Assembly (NCBI GenBank): GCA_900545925.1
Contig: URAZ01000003.1
Coordinates: forward strand, 53,681-117,680
Direction of reading: 5' to 3'
Length of the DNA: 64,000 nucleotides
Origin: an uncultured Eubacteriales bacterium
GTDB lineage: Bacteria > Bacillota > Clostridia > Oscillospirales > Oscillospiraceae
This document shows positions 26,001 to 33,855 of the stretch, piece after piece. The first letter of the stretch is position 1. Every line of letters starts with the position of its first letter. The notes beneath the pieces were generated by a model, which saw nothing but the letters and a program-made list of their open reading frames with translations, made no database searches and was not told the DNA's origin. A program made the translations under genes and the position numbers.

Positions 26001-27643
26001 AGAATTTTCGGGTCTGTGCAGAGCACGACATAGACCGGCAGCGGCGTCTCGTCGCTCTGGAGCGCGTCACGGGAGTCTCTTGCGCGCAGCACATCGAGCA
26101 GATAGGACAGCACTGCCTGATATTCTGTCTCCGAGCAGGCCATCAGCCTGTGGGATTTGTCCGGTGAGAACACATGCGGCAGCCAGCGGATCCAGCTGAA
26201 CCGCTCCCGCTCCGCCTCCCGGAACAGGCAGATCAGGCGCACGTCCGTATAGCTGTGCAGCATGGCCAGCTGCAGGATGATATTGCGGACGACCTCCTGC
26301 ACACGCGTCTGTTCGCCGATAATGCCGGTCAGCTTCTGCTGGCCGATACACAATAGAGACGGGATCTGCATGATCGTCTGATAGTCCGCCTTCAGCTTTG
26401 CCGGCTGCTCCTCCAACTCATCGCTTCGGATGCTGAACCGGACTGCGGGCGTGCGAATCATGGAGGAGATGTCCATTCGGCCAAGTCCAAGGCGAACGGT
26501 CGTAAAATCCTCGGCCCGCGCGTTGCGGTTCCAGAGTACCTCCGCAGCCTGTCCGCCGGTCAGCTTTTGAAACAATTCCGGCGTAGACGGATACTGGCGC
26601 AGCAGCCGTTCCCGGCAGATCGCCTGCCGCTGTTGCAGCAGCACTTCATTCTTCTGCAGATAGGACCTGTACGCACTCTGCCGCTCGGCCTCCTCTGCCG
26701 TCTCTTCCCTCGCGTCGTATTTCCGCCGCGCCAGCGACCAGCCGAGGCCGATCAGCGCGCTCATCACGACCGACACGCCCATGACCCAATAGGAGCCCAT
26801 ACCGTTTCCGATACCCATCCGCAGAACCATCGTCGCCAGCATCGGCAGCGGCATCGTCAGCGCCGGGCCAAGCACGAACAGCATCGGCTGTTTTTTCCGG
26901 CTCTGCTTCTGCGGCGGCGCTTCAATGTCGATCACATCCTGCGGCAGCGGTTCAAAGAACCGGGGACTGCGCAAAAACGCCTCGTGTGCATGCGGCAGCG
27001 GCTTATCCTCCCGTGCAGGCGGCGTATAGCGTGGAAGCGCCGTGGTAATCTGATCGGCGCAGTTGATTGCAAGCAGTTCTCCCAGAAAAATCAGATGGAA
27101 GCCGCCCGTATAGATATGGCTGAACGGACGCAGCTGCAAGCTTTTTTTCGGCGGAATGCGCTGGTTGTCGAGATAAACGCCGTTGCGGCTCATATCCTCG
27201 ATGACCCAGCCGTCGCGGTTTTTTGTCAGGATAAAATGAATATGGCTGATATACGGGCTATCGAGCCGGATATCAGCCTGCTCAGCTTTTCCGACCACGA
27301 CGCGCGTCAGCCCATGGATGCTGAATTTTTCAAATTGTAATTCACGGGCCGAGGTTTCCCGGATCCACGCCGAGAACTTTTCTCTTTCAGCCCCAAGAAG
27401 GCCGTAGACCGGCGTCTGGTCGGACAGCTGCATGGAATCCGGCCCTTTCCCATCTGCAGAAAAGTAGATCTGTGCATTCCGGAGCATCCACCAGTGCCCA
27501 TCGAGCAGTTCCAGTTCCATCTTGCAGGCCGGAATGGGCAGCTGCGCGGAAAGATCAAGTTCATATTTCCGGTTGTTTTCCGTCGGCAGAAAGATCTGAC
27601 AGTAGGAATCCGGAAGATTCAGATACAGAATATCCTGCTTCAT
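23054..27643 (-). CDS. essC: EssC-type FtsK/SpoIIIE ATPase of type VII secretion
   Basis: A 1529-residue motor. An N-terminal forkhead-associated-like region (about 110-185) holds RVVVGKAEQADIRL, SPYISHIHFILT and SRNGVYLDNQRI. Two transmembrane helices follow near 250-300. ATPase domain 1 has GLVAGTTGSGKSELIQ (near 700), ILIDYKGGGMANLF and PHLIIISDEFGELKKE. Domain 2 has NVLIIGSAGSGKSTLVQ (near 1043) and LTLVVIDNYAGF. The C-terminal third domain has a degenerate P-loop (VQGAGAQAAVENLL). Length and order match Firmicute EssC. It drives export of WXG100 proteins and effectors through the membrane. Its ATG overlaps the Crp-like stop as ATGA. Confidence 0.93.
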   Translation of the reverse strand: MKQDILYLNLPDSYCQIFLPTENNRKYELDLSAQLPIPACKMELELLDGHWWMLRNAQIYFSADGKGPDSMQLSDQTPVYGLLGAEREKFSAWIRETSARELQFEKFSIHGLTRVVVGKAEQADIRLDSPYISHIHFILTKNRDGWVIEDMSRNGVYLDNQRIPPKKSLQLRPFSHIYTGGFHLIFLGELLAINCADQITTALPRYTPPAREDKPLPHAHEAFLRSPRFFEPLPQDVIDIEAPPQKQSRKKQPMLFVLGPALTMPLPMLATMVLRMGIGNGMGSYWVMGVSVVMSALIGLGWSLARRKYDAREETAEEAERQSAYRSYLQKNEVLLQQRQAICRERLLRQYPSTPELFQKLTGGQAAEVLWNRNARAEDFTTVRLGLGRMDISSMIRTPAVRFSIRSDELEEQPAKLKADYQTIMQIPSLLCIGQQKLTGIIGEQTRVQEVVRNIILQLAMLHSYTDVRLICLFREAERERFSWIRWLPHVFSPDKSHRLMACSETEYQAVLSYLLDVLRARDSRDALQSDETPLPVYVVLCTDPKILYNHAVYRYLTDGGSYNVFFLLAYGHMEFLPNECKYLIQADDSFSGAFRMDQNRSETDLVSFDPAAASMAEQTARQISRYWVNEIADGEIPNQIGFLEMYHLSDIRGWDLLKQWKTHRAYESIRAQIGVSYGAQPVYLDIHEKQHGPHGLVAGTTGSGKSELIQTFILSLMLNYHPDEVAFILIDYKGGGMANLFGGTPHVAGVITNISESGSGEEKSASASVNQTQRALLSLKSEIKRRQKIFSEFGVNHIDQYNKLYRQGAAAEPLPHLIIISDEFGELKKEQPEFIKELVSTARVGRSLGIHLILATQKPSGVVDDEIWSNARFKLCLKVQDRQDSMEMLKRPEAADLTRIGRGYLQIGNDELFELFQSGYSGAEYQPELEPEELQLNQIELLSLDGTRTRKRTRHPAGTQSISQLDACVAYIAETAQSAGVHPARKLWLPMLRSQITLEPLLGQLPARPYSAILGKIDYPEQQAQPLYTLSFPRCGNVLIIGSAGSGKSTLVQTILYTLSIRQTPELLNWYALDCSNHRLDALRSTPHCGGIVYPEEEEKVKRLFSQLTELMQERKRMLADAGAANAEDYRAAGKGVMPLTLVVIDNYAGFMENYERFAEPLLKLLREGMACGIQFIVTMNAPMDMRSRWSQNFTTTIPLQLNERADYYSYLGLTPQMMPTGEPGSGLTIFNGSVVQFQCAYVADPKACSTLALRAASGYRAPALRYIDKQQLYAEFLQETAIQALPEDALPLGWYTRSIRPYSLRLQDTFCYFISDVQGAGAQAAVENLLLSISQKQLECHIVCRGSTAPYDAQFRQYCSYEDVLSLMTYLRDLFKTRAAAKKEYAASHTEAECEAYLRTAFPPVIVLFEDYNAFCAMSYSPGTRVSYTDVWETLLKNGRGYGVTFLAVWNRALYQQNFQKQAVQLFLSYQTGVHLGGKLDAQRAIETGLSITEQARIRPPETGFALEGTRLSEVYLPRTAAPAEEL

Positions 27644-28242
27644 GTTGTGCCGTCCTTTTTCACGCTGCTGTTTTCCTTGGCCCGAATACGGCTGAGCGTT
27701 ACGGGCGTAATGCCGAGGAAGGTCGCCACATCCTTCATCTGCATGACGTTCTGGAGATTTGGATAGGTCTTCTGGAACCAGGTATAGCGGGCCTGTGCGG
27801 ACTCACGCATGATCTCGCGGGCCTCCCACATCTGTGCATAGGACTCTTCCAGCTTCTTGACATAAACCCGCAGAAACTCAATGGAGTTCGGCAGTTCCTT
27901 CATGATTGGCCGGACATCAAAATAAATCACGTCCACCTCTGTAAGCGCTTCCAGGTTTTTATTGAGTTTGAACTCCTTCTCCACGCCCATGCCGATCATG
28001 CCGATGTGCGCATGGCCGTATTTGTGCAAAATACACTCGGTATATTCCTTTCCGCCTGCGCTGACCGTAAAGCCCCGCAAAATCCCGGAAATAAGAAAAT
28101 ACAGGTTGGTTGAATCCTCTCCTCCGTGGTACAGATGCTCACCCTTTTTTAGATGCCGCCGATGCGCCAGCCGTGCATAGGTCTGGATCGTACTCTGCGA
28201 TTGGATTCCAAGATAGTCCAGCAACTGAAAAACCTCATCCAT
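27640..28242 (-). CDS. Crp/Fnr-family transcription regulator
   Basis: A 200-residue protein with a cyclic-nucleotide-binding-like barrel (LKKGEHLYHGGEDSTNLYFLISGILRGF) and a C-terminal helix-turn-helix (MQMKDVATFLGITPVTLSRIRAK). Key cAMP-contact residues are not evident, so another signal is likely. It is the first gene of the secretion locus and overlaps essC by four bases, so it probably regulates its own operon. TGGAG precedes ATG 28242. A short palindrome ACATG-CGC-CATGT lies upstream at 28295-28307. Confidence 0.85.
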   Translation of the reverse strand: MDEVFQLLDYLGIQSQSTIQTYARLAHRRHLKKGEHLYHGGEDSTNLYFLISGILRGFTVSAGGKEYTECILHKYGHAHIGMIGMGVEKEFKLNKNLEALTEVDVIYFDVRPIMKELPNSIEFLRVYVKKLEESYAQMWEAREIMRESAQARYTWFQKTYPNLQNVMQMKDVATFLGITPVTLSRIRAKENSSVKKDGTT

Positions 28243-28411
28243 ATGAATTCTCCATTTCTGCTAAATTTTCTTTCTGTTTTTATTTTATTACAAAACATGC
28301 GCCATGTAATTAACAAATGATAAGCATCCGGATTATTTTAATAAGATTTTACTATTCTGGAAGCCTCAAGCGGAAAGATATTTTTTCTGCCTGCTTCCCC
28401 GCAACCGTCAG

Positions 28412-28452
28412 AAAAAAGCTGCGGAAAGGTAACATACCTCTCCGCAGCTTTT
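28412..28452 (-). terminator. Intrinsic terminator of ABC importer operon
   Basis: AAAAGCTGCGGA pairs with TCCGCAGCTTTT around a 15-base loop. Read leftwards it follows the ATPase stop at 28475 and ends in a run of six T residues. Confidence 0.85.
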
Positions 28453-28474
28453 GCATTTCAATATTTTTTACCGC

Positions 28475-30109
28475 TCAGAACGTCAGACTTCCCGACGTGA
28501 TGCAGCGGCCGGATTTCCGGTCGAAAAGCATGATCTGGTCGCCGGTGACAGACAGCGGAACCTCGCTGCCGATGGTGAACAGCGAACTGCCGAAGATCAC
28601 GCCCGTCAGCAGGAAGCCGCCGACGCGAACCTTGATGGTCGATTCCATGCCAGTGGGCATCGCGCCGTAAATTTCGCCGCGCAGATTGCTGCTGTCGGCG
28701 ATGTCCAGGAATTCGGGACGGATGCCGAGCACAAGATCCTCGTTTGTGATCTCGGGGGCATCCTGAAGCGAGTCGTCCTCTTCGTCAACCTTGGCGATGT
28801 GGTAACGGAATACCTCGTCCTTGTTGCCCTTTTCGACATACCCCTTTTCCTTCGCCTTTTCCCGGAGCGCGGCGGCCTTTTCCTCCTCCGACCGGTCTCG
28901 GTCTGCGAACCACGCGGCAAGTTCGACCGGTTTCTTCGGATGGAACGTTGCCTGGACGCCGCCGAGCATGGTCATGGAGATCGTGCCGTCAGCCGCTTGT
29001 CTGCCCTTGACCTCGACAAAGTTGATCGACGGGTTGCCGACAAAATCAGCGACAAACAGGTTTGCCGGATGATGGTATACATCCAGCGGGGCCTCATACT
29101 GCTGCAGAACGCCGTTGTTGATGAGGCAGATCTGGGTTGCAAGCGTCATGGCCTCCATCTGGTCATGCGTGACGTAAACAAAGGTGGAACCTGTTTCAAC
29201 GTGCAGCCGCTGCAGTTCATAGCGCATTTCCAGACGCAGCTTTGCGTCGAGGTTTGAAAGCGGTTCGTCCATGAACAAAACGGTGGGTTCCGGCGCAAGC
29301 GTTCTGGCAATCGCAACACGCTGCTGCTGGCCGCCGGAAAGTTCCGCCGGGTAGCGATCCATGAACATGCCGATCTTGACAATGCGGCTGACACGGCGGA
29401 CAGTCAGGTCGATCTCTTCTTTCGTCAGCTTGCGCGTCTGCATGACGGCCTCACCGTCCCTACAGTACCGATATTCCGCGTCAAGCGTGCAGCCGGAGGC
29501 CTGCGCGGTCTTGTGCGCAGCTTCGGCCTTTGCCTCGAGCGCGGCGATCTCGGCATGGCAGTCCTGCTTGGTTTCCAGATGATAGTCAAACAACTTCTTT
29601 GCCGTATACTGCGAGAGCGTGAACGCGTCGATCAGCTTCAGAACAGCCTTCTTTTCTTCGAGCTTTCCATCCTTGTCGCGGCACTCTTCGAGCACGGAGA
29701 CGACCTCGGCGGGCGTTTTCAGGATCTCAGCCAGCCGCGCGGCGTTTTTGGCCTCAAAATCGATCTTTGCCATCGGCTCTTTGACGTTGGACAGGCCGAA
29801 GGAGATGTTTTCATAGACGGTCATATTGGGCCAGAGTGCATAATTCTGGAACAGGAAGCCGACCCTGCGCTTGTTAGCCGGGACGTTGATGCCGAGGTCG
29901 CTGTCAAAGACGACGGTGTCGCCAATGGTAATGCGGCCGCTCGTCGGCGTTTCCAGACCTGCGATCATGCGCAGCGTCGTGGTCTTGCCGCAGCCGGACG
30001 GGCCGAGCAGCGTCACAAACGCATTGTCCGCGATCACAAGGTTCAGATCCTCAACGGCATAGAATTTGCCCCAGCGCTTGGTGATATGTTCAAGTTTGAT
30101 TTCAGGCAT
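28475..30109 (-). CDS. ABC importer ATPase with large insertion
   Basis: A 544-residue ATPase of the iron/sugar/phosphonate importer type. Walker A is GPSGCGKTTT (36-45), the Q-loop FLFQNYALWP (85-94), the signature LSGGQQQR (257-264), Walker B VLFMDEP and the H-loop VYVTHDQMEA. The Q-loop to signature distance is about 170 residues rather than about 50, owing to a ~120-residue charged helical insertion (about 110-235). The C-terminal regulatory region is also enlarged, with a Lys/Glu-rich stretch. GGAGG precedes ATG 30109. It powers the adjoining fused permease. Confidence 0.88.
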   Translation of the reverse strand: MPEIKLEHITKRWGKFYAVEDLNLVIADNAFVTLLGPSGCGKTTTLRMIAGLETPTSGRITIGDTVVFDSDLGINVPANKRRVGFLFQNYALWPNMTVYENISFGLSNVKEPMAKIDFEAKNAARLAEILKTPAEVVSVLEECRDKDGKLEEKKAVLKLIDAFTLSQYTAKKLFDYHLETKQDCHAEIAALEAKAEAAHKTAQASGCTLDAEYRYCRDGEAVMQTRKLTKEEIDLTVRRVSRIVKIGMFMDRYPAELSGGQQQRVAIARTLAPEPTVLFMDEPLSNLDAKLRLEMRYELQRLHVETGSTFVYVTHDQMEAMTLATQICLINNGVLQQYEAPLDVYHHPANLFVADFVGNPSINFVEVKGRQAADGTISMTMLGGVQATFHPKKPVELAAWFADRDRSEEEKAAALREKAKEKGYVEKGNKDEVFRYHIAKVDEEDDSLQDAPEITNEDLVLGIRPEFLDIADSSNLRGEIYGAMPTGMESTIKVRVGGFLLTGVIFGSSLFTIGSEVPLSVTGDQIMLFDRKSGRCITSGSLTF

Positions 30110-30113
30110 GGAT

Positions 30114-31943
30114 TTATCCTCCGATTCCTTTGTCGAGGCTTGCGCCCGTGATTTTGTTGACGAGAGTGTTGCAGACCAGAATGGTCACGATCAGGATCAG
30201 GTTGATGCCGCTGGAGAACGCATAGAGGCCCATCTCGTCGAAGTAATCCAGCGTCGTCGAGAGGATGAAGCCCTGCACGCACAGCAGCATGAACAGCGAC
30301 AGCTCACGCAGGCACGTCATGAATGGCAGCAGGAAGCCGGAAATGATCGAGGATTTCTGGATGGGGATGATGATGCGGGTCATGCGCTTGATCCAGGGAA
30401 TGTTCTGAATGATGGCCGCCTCTTCGATCTCGCCCGACAGCTGGAGCATGGAGTTGAGGCTGCTGCGGCTGGCAAACGGGATATACTTGACCGTGCCGAC
30501 GATGATCAGCAGCGTGTAGGTATTGAACAGGTTCAGCTTTTCCGTCGAGAACAGGATGAAGAATGCGACGCCCACAGCGATGGACGGCATCAGATACGGC
30601 AGGAACGCAACGGAGTTCACATAGTTTGCCCAGTGGCTGCGGCGGTTCTTCGAGACGGCGTAGCCGATCATCGTGCCGATGGAGCCGGCCAGCAGCGCGC
30701 AGGCCACGGAAACAAGGATCGTGCCTTTAAACGCCCGCCAGATCGTCTCGTTATACAAGATGCCCTTCTGGCCATACATACCGTTTTCCGTGACGTTTTC
30801 CGACGTGATCCACCATTTTGTCGTGAGGTTCGACGCGTCGCCTGTGTACAAGAACGAATAATCGCCCGGATTCGGCAGGAACGTCTCAAACGCAAAGGAG
30901 ATAATGGGGAAGATGCTTGTGAAGAACGTGAGAATCACAAGGATCAGCGCGATAACGACACGACCGGTTTTGCCGAGCGTGATCTTGGAGATCTGGCCGG
31001 ACTTGCCGGTGACGGTCGTGTAATTCTTGCGGCTTTTAAGCGAAAGCTGGTTCAGCAGCATGATTGCCACGCCGAAGACCATCATGATAATGGCAAGAAT
31101 GCTCGCTTCGCCCGTATACTTGGAGTTCATCGAGACATACTTGGTTGACAGCGTGCTGAGGCCAAGATAATGCGGCACCGGATAAGAGCCCATCGCGCTG
31201 CCGAAAACCAGCAGGATGGTGGACAAAATCGCGGGCTTTACCATCGGCAGCGTAATGCGGAACATGGTCTTCCACTTGGGCGTGTCGAGGATGGTTGCGG
31301 CCTCTTCAAGATTGGCATCCATGTTCCGGAAAATACCGCCGATCAGGATATAGGCGAACGGCGCGTAGTGCAGGCCCAGGACCATCAAGCTTGGAAACAG
31401 GCCCTTGCACCACCATATCGGCATGTTGACGCCGAACAGGGCGGCAAGCAGACCGTTGGACGTGCCGGTGACGGCGTTGGAGTTAAACAGGTTCTGCCAC
31501 ACGACGGCCAGCGTCCACTGCGGCATGATGTACGGGAAAATAAAAATGGAACTCAAATATTTTCTCCACGCAAGGTCGGTTCGCGTGATCAAAAACGCGA
31601 ACAGCCCGCCGTAGAGAATGGACACCACGCAGGTGCCGACAGCGAGAAGCACCGTATTGAGAAGCGGTGTCCACAAATTTGTCTTAGCCATGCGGCTGGT
31701 GAAAAGGTCTGTGTAGTTGACGGTCGTGTAGCCGGTCGCCTGCCCAGTCAGATGGGCATCGATGGTGCCGGCGTGAATTTTAAAGGTATCCTCCACGATA
31801 GCGACGATCGGCGCGACCGTGGTGAAGGTCAAAACAATGCCAAGCAGCAGCAGAATGACGTTGTGCGGCTTGGAAAAGAAGGTCTTGACCTTGTTGAGCA
31901 CAATCGTAGATCTGCTTGCGCGGAGGGTAGTGGGTCGGCTCAT
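30114..31943 (-). CDS. ABC importer permease, two domains fused
   Basis: A 609-residue membrane protein with about twelve transmembrane helices in two homologous halves. Each half carries an EAA-type coupling motif: NLEEAATILDTPKWKTMFRITLPMVKPA and EIEEAAIIQNIPWIKRMTRIIIPIQKSS. This fused arrangement is known for ferric-iron and some sugar-phosphate importers. The start MSRPTTLRASRS at 31943 follows AGAGGAGG; an in-frame extension to 32078 would run through a repeat element and lacks a ribosome site. It works with the ATPase downstream and the lipoprotein upstream. Confidence 0.88.
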   Translation of the reverse strand: MSRPTTLRASRSTIVLNKVKTFFSKPHNVILLLLGIVLTFTTVAPIVAIVEDTFKIHAGTIDAHLTGQATGYTTVNYTDLFTSRMAKTNLWTPLLNTVLLAVGTCVVSILYGGLFAFLITRTDLAWRKYLSSIFIFPYIMPQWTLAVVWQNLFNSNAVTGTSNGLLAALFGVNMPIWWCKGLFPSLMVLGLHYAPFAYILIGGIFRNMDANLEEAATILDTPKWKTMFRITLPMVKPAILSTILLVFGSAMGSYPVPHYLGLSTLSTKYVSMNSKYTGEASILAIIMMVFGVAIMLLNQLSLKSRKNYTTVTGKSGQISKITLGKTGRVVIALILVILTFFTSIFPIISFAFETFLPNPGDYSFLYTGDASNLTTKWWITSENVTENGMYGQKGILYNETIWRAFKGTILVSVACALLAGSIGTMIGYAVSKNRRSHWANYVNSVAFLPYLMPSIAVGVAFFILFSTEKLNLFNTYTLLIIVGTVKYIPFASRSSLNSMLQLSGEIEEAAIIQNIPWIKRMTRIIIPIQKSSIISGFLLPFMTCLRELSLFMLLCVQGFILSTTLDYFDEMGLYAFSSGINLILIVTILVCNTLVNKITGASLDKGIGG

Positions 31944-32008
31944 GGCTTCCTCCTCTTTTCTCAGATTTGAAGGGCGGATGATAGGGGTACTGCAAACGCC
32001 GTTTCCTA

Positions 32009-32087
32009 TAGGGGCCGATGCCCACACCGGCCCATCCGTATAGCCCTGCAGCGGGACAGAACGGGCCGATGTAGGCATCAGCCCCTA
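32009..32087. repeat. 25-bp inverted-repeat element (REP-like)
   Basis: Arms 32009-32033 and 32063-32087 are inverted copies with three differences. On the leftward transcript each difference gives a G-U pair, so the RNA would form an unbroken 25-bp stem. The TAGGGGC...GGCCC form resembles short interspersed palindromes common in Clostridia. It lies between the binding protein and permease genes. Confidence 0.7.
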
Positions 32088-32119
32088 CAAAAGCGCCTTT
32101 GAATCAGCGTTTTTGCAAA

Positions 32120-32150
32120 GGCGCCCTTGGATGCGCGATCCAAGGGCGCC
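32120..32150 (-). terminator. Hairpin between binding protein and permease genes
   Basis: A perfect 13-bp stem (GGCGCCCTTGGAT / ATCCAAGGGCGCC) with a five-base loop, 21 bases after the lipoprotein stop. Only a short T-run follows leftwards, so it is probably a partial terminator giving more binding protein than permease. Confidence 0.7.
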
Positions 32151-32171
32151 GGTAAAGTGCGGATTTACAGA

Positions 32172-33623
32172 TTAGCCTGCGGAGTATTTGCTCAGCATTT
32201 CAATCCAGCTGCCGACGGTGAAAGCAACGTCTGCGCAGTATTCCGGATCCTCGAGCACGAGCTTGCCGTTGGTCGTCCACCATTCATAGCCGCGGTCGTT
32301 CTTGGCTGCGAATTCAACGGTGGTGCCGTCCTCGGCCATGCCGCCGATGGAGTGATGGAAGTTGGCCTCGGTCTCCTCAGCAACGGTCGGGTTGGAGGAG
32401 TAGCCGCCCATGTCCTTGCCCCAAGCGGAGAAACCGTCAGCGGTGCAGGTCATGTACGCGATAAAGGCACAGGCCGTCCAGGGCAGCGGGGAGTTATCGG
32501 TGACAAACAGGTAATGGCAGTAGCCATAGCCGCCGATACCCTGATAGCCGTCTTCATACGCGGCGACCTTGATGTTGTTGACGGAGACGGAACTGGACTC
32601 CTCGACGGAGCGCAGCTTGGAGTAAACGAGAAGGCCGAACTGATCCTTTGCGGAAGCATCGACAAGGGTGTTGCAGATGGGGCCGTCGTCGGTCTGGGCA
32701 TTGTAGCTTTCGACCCACAGCTTGATCCACGCCAGTGCATAAGCGCCGTCAGCGCCGAGGCCGAGGTCTGCAGCTTCAGATTCCATCTCGCTGATGGTGG
32801 GCTGGAAGTATGCCTGCTCGTCAGCGGACAGCGCCTCATAAGATTCCTTCAGCCATGCTGCATAGTCATCGCGGGTCAGCATGTACAGGAAGTTCTTGCC
32901 GACGATCTCGGAGTCGATGTCCATGAACAGGCCATGCTCGCCCTCGGCAACGAAGTCCCAGCAGTTGTCATAGGTCTTATCGCCCACGCAGTTGTACATA
33001 AAGACCTTGTTGAGCGTCTGCAGCGGCAGGAAGCCGGTGTAGGCATCAGCGGTGGTGCCGTTGGCGTCCGCCCAATCCTTCGGGATGAAGGTGTCAAGAA
33101 TGCCGGTCTGGACCATCTTGCTCTCGATCTGGTTGCCGTCCTGGATAAGGGTCATGGCGAACGTGCCGGTGCCCTTCAGGGAGTCAGCAGTCAGCTGATC
33201 GAAGATCTTGTTGTTCTTGGGCTGCTGCCACTCGAACTCCATGTTGTAGCTGGGGTCGATGGACTGCAGATATTCAATGAACAGCGGCAGGGCGCTCTTG
33301 CCGCGGCTGGAGTTGCCGACGCCGTAGAACATCTTGCCATTGGACTCCTCGATAGCCTTCTTGGCCAATTCTTCAAGGGTCATGCCTTCGGCTTCCTTGA
33401 TGATCTGCTGGGTCGCAGTCAAATTTTCGGGCTCGGCAGCGGGTGTTTCCTCTGCGGGAGCCTCGGTGGTTTCGTTGGTTTCAGTGGTTTCAGTGGTTTC
33501 GGTCGTCTGGGTATCTTCTGCGGGAGCGGTCGTGTCAGCCGGGGTCGTCGCCGGAGCGGCAGCGCAGGCAGCCATGGACAGAACCATCACAGCAGCCAGC
33601 AGAAGCGCAAGCATCTTCTTCAT
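32172..33623 (-). CDS. ABC importer substrate-binding lipoprotein
   Basis: A 483-residue protein with a lipoprotein signal (MKKMLALLLAAVMVLSMAAC), a Thr/Glu-rich tether and an extracellular-binding domain (MFYGVGNSSRGKSALPLFIEYL, FIPKDWADANGTTADAYTGF, WTACAFIAYMTCTADGFSAW). It resembles ferric/organophosphate type family 1 binding proteins; the substrate is not readable. AGGAGG precedes ATG 33623. It heads the importer operon and faces the sensor operon across a shared control region. Confidence 0.85.
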   Translation of the reverse strand: MKKMLALLLAAVMVLSMAACAAAPATTPADTTAPAEDTQTTETTETTETNETTEAPAEETPAAEPENLTATQQIIKEAEGMTLEELAKKAIEESNGKMFYGVGNSSRGKSALPLFIEYLQSIDPSYNMEFEWQQPKNNKIFDQLTADSLKGTGTFAMTLIQDGNQIESKMVQTGILDTFIPKDWADANGTTADAYTGFLPLQTLNKVFMYNCVGDKTYDNCWDFVAEGEHGLFMDIDSEIVGKNFLYMLTRDDYAAWLKESYEALSADEQAYFQPTISEMESEAADLGLGADGAYALAWIKLWVESYNAQTDDGPICNTLVDASAKDQFGLLVYSKLRSVEESSSVSVNNIKVAAYEDGYQGIGGYGYCHYLFVTDNSPLPWTACAFIAYMTCTADGFSAWGKDMGGYSSNPTVAEETEANFHHSIGGMAEDGTTVEFAAKNDRGYEWWTTNGKLVLEDPEYCADVAFTVGSWIEMLSKYSAG

Positions 33624-33692
33624 TCTGATATTCCTCCTGATAAAATTTGAATTCGTGCAGCAGCTAACGGGAGTTCTGCATCGTATGCTCTC

Positions 33693-33803
33693 ATTTTACG
33701 GTGTTTCTGCACAAATGAACAGTGGACAAATCTGCGATTATTTGTGATTCTCTGCGATAATTTTAAAAATTCAATGAAAACCGAGCCGGAGATGTGTTAT
33801 AAT
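33693..33803. promoter_or_regulatory. Divergent control region with 20-bp-spaced direct repeats
   Basis: TCTGCGAT occurs at 33731-33738 and at 33751-33758, both followed by an AT-rich run. Rightwards, an extended -10 TGTTATAAT ends at 33803. Leftwards, TAAAAT lies at 33698-33693 with a weak TGTTCA -35 at 33721-33716. The repeats sit just upstream of the leftward -35, the usual place for an AraC-type activator such as the response regulator at 36584. Confidence 0.55.
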
Positions 33804-33855
33804 CAGGGCAAAACAACAGAGAATTTTGTTCTCGCTGCTACAGGACACGGAAACT

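Noticed and set aside
28295..28307. ACATG-CGC-CATGT as a Crp-family operator
   Set aside because: It is a clean short palindrome before the Crp-like gene, but only 5 bp per arm and unlike known Crp/Fnr half-sites; kept as a note only.
32127..33650. A 507-codon plus-strand frame opposite the binding lipoprotein
   Set aside because: Shadow frame with repetitive Gly/Val/Ser composition; the minus-strand lipoprotein is clear.
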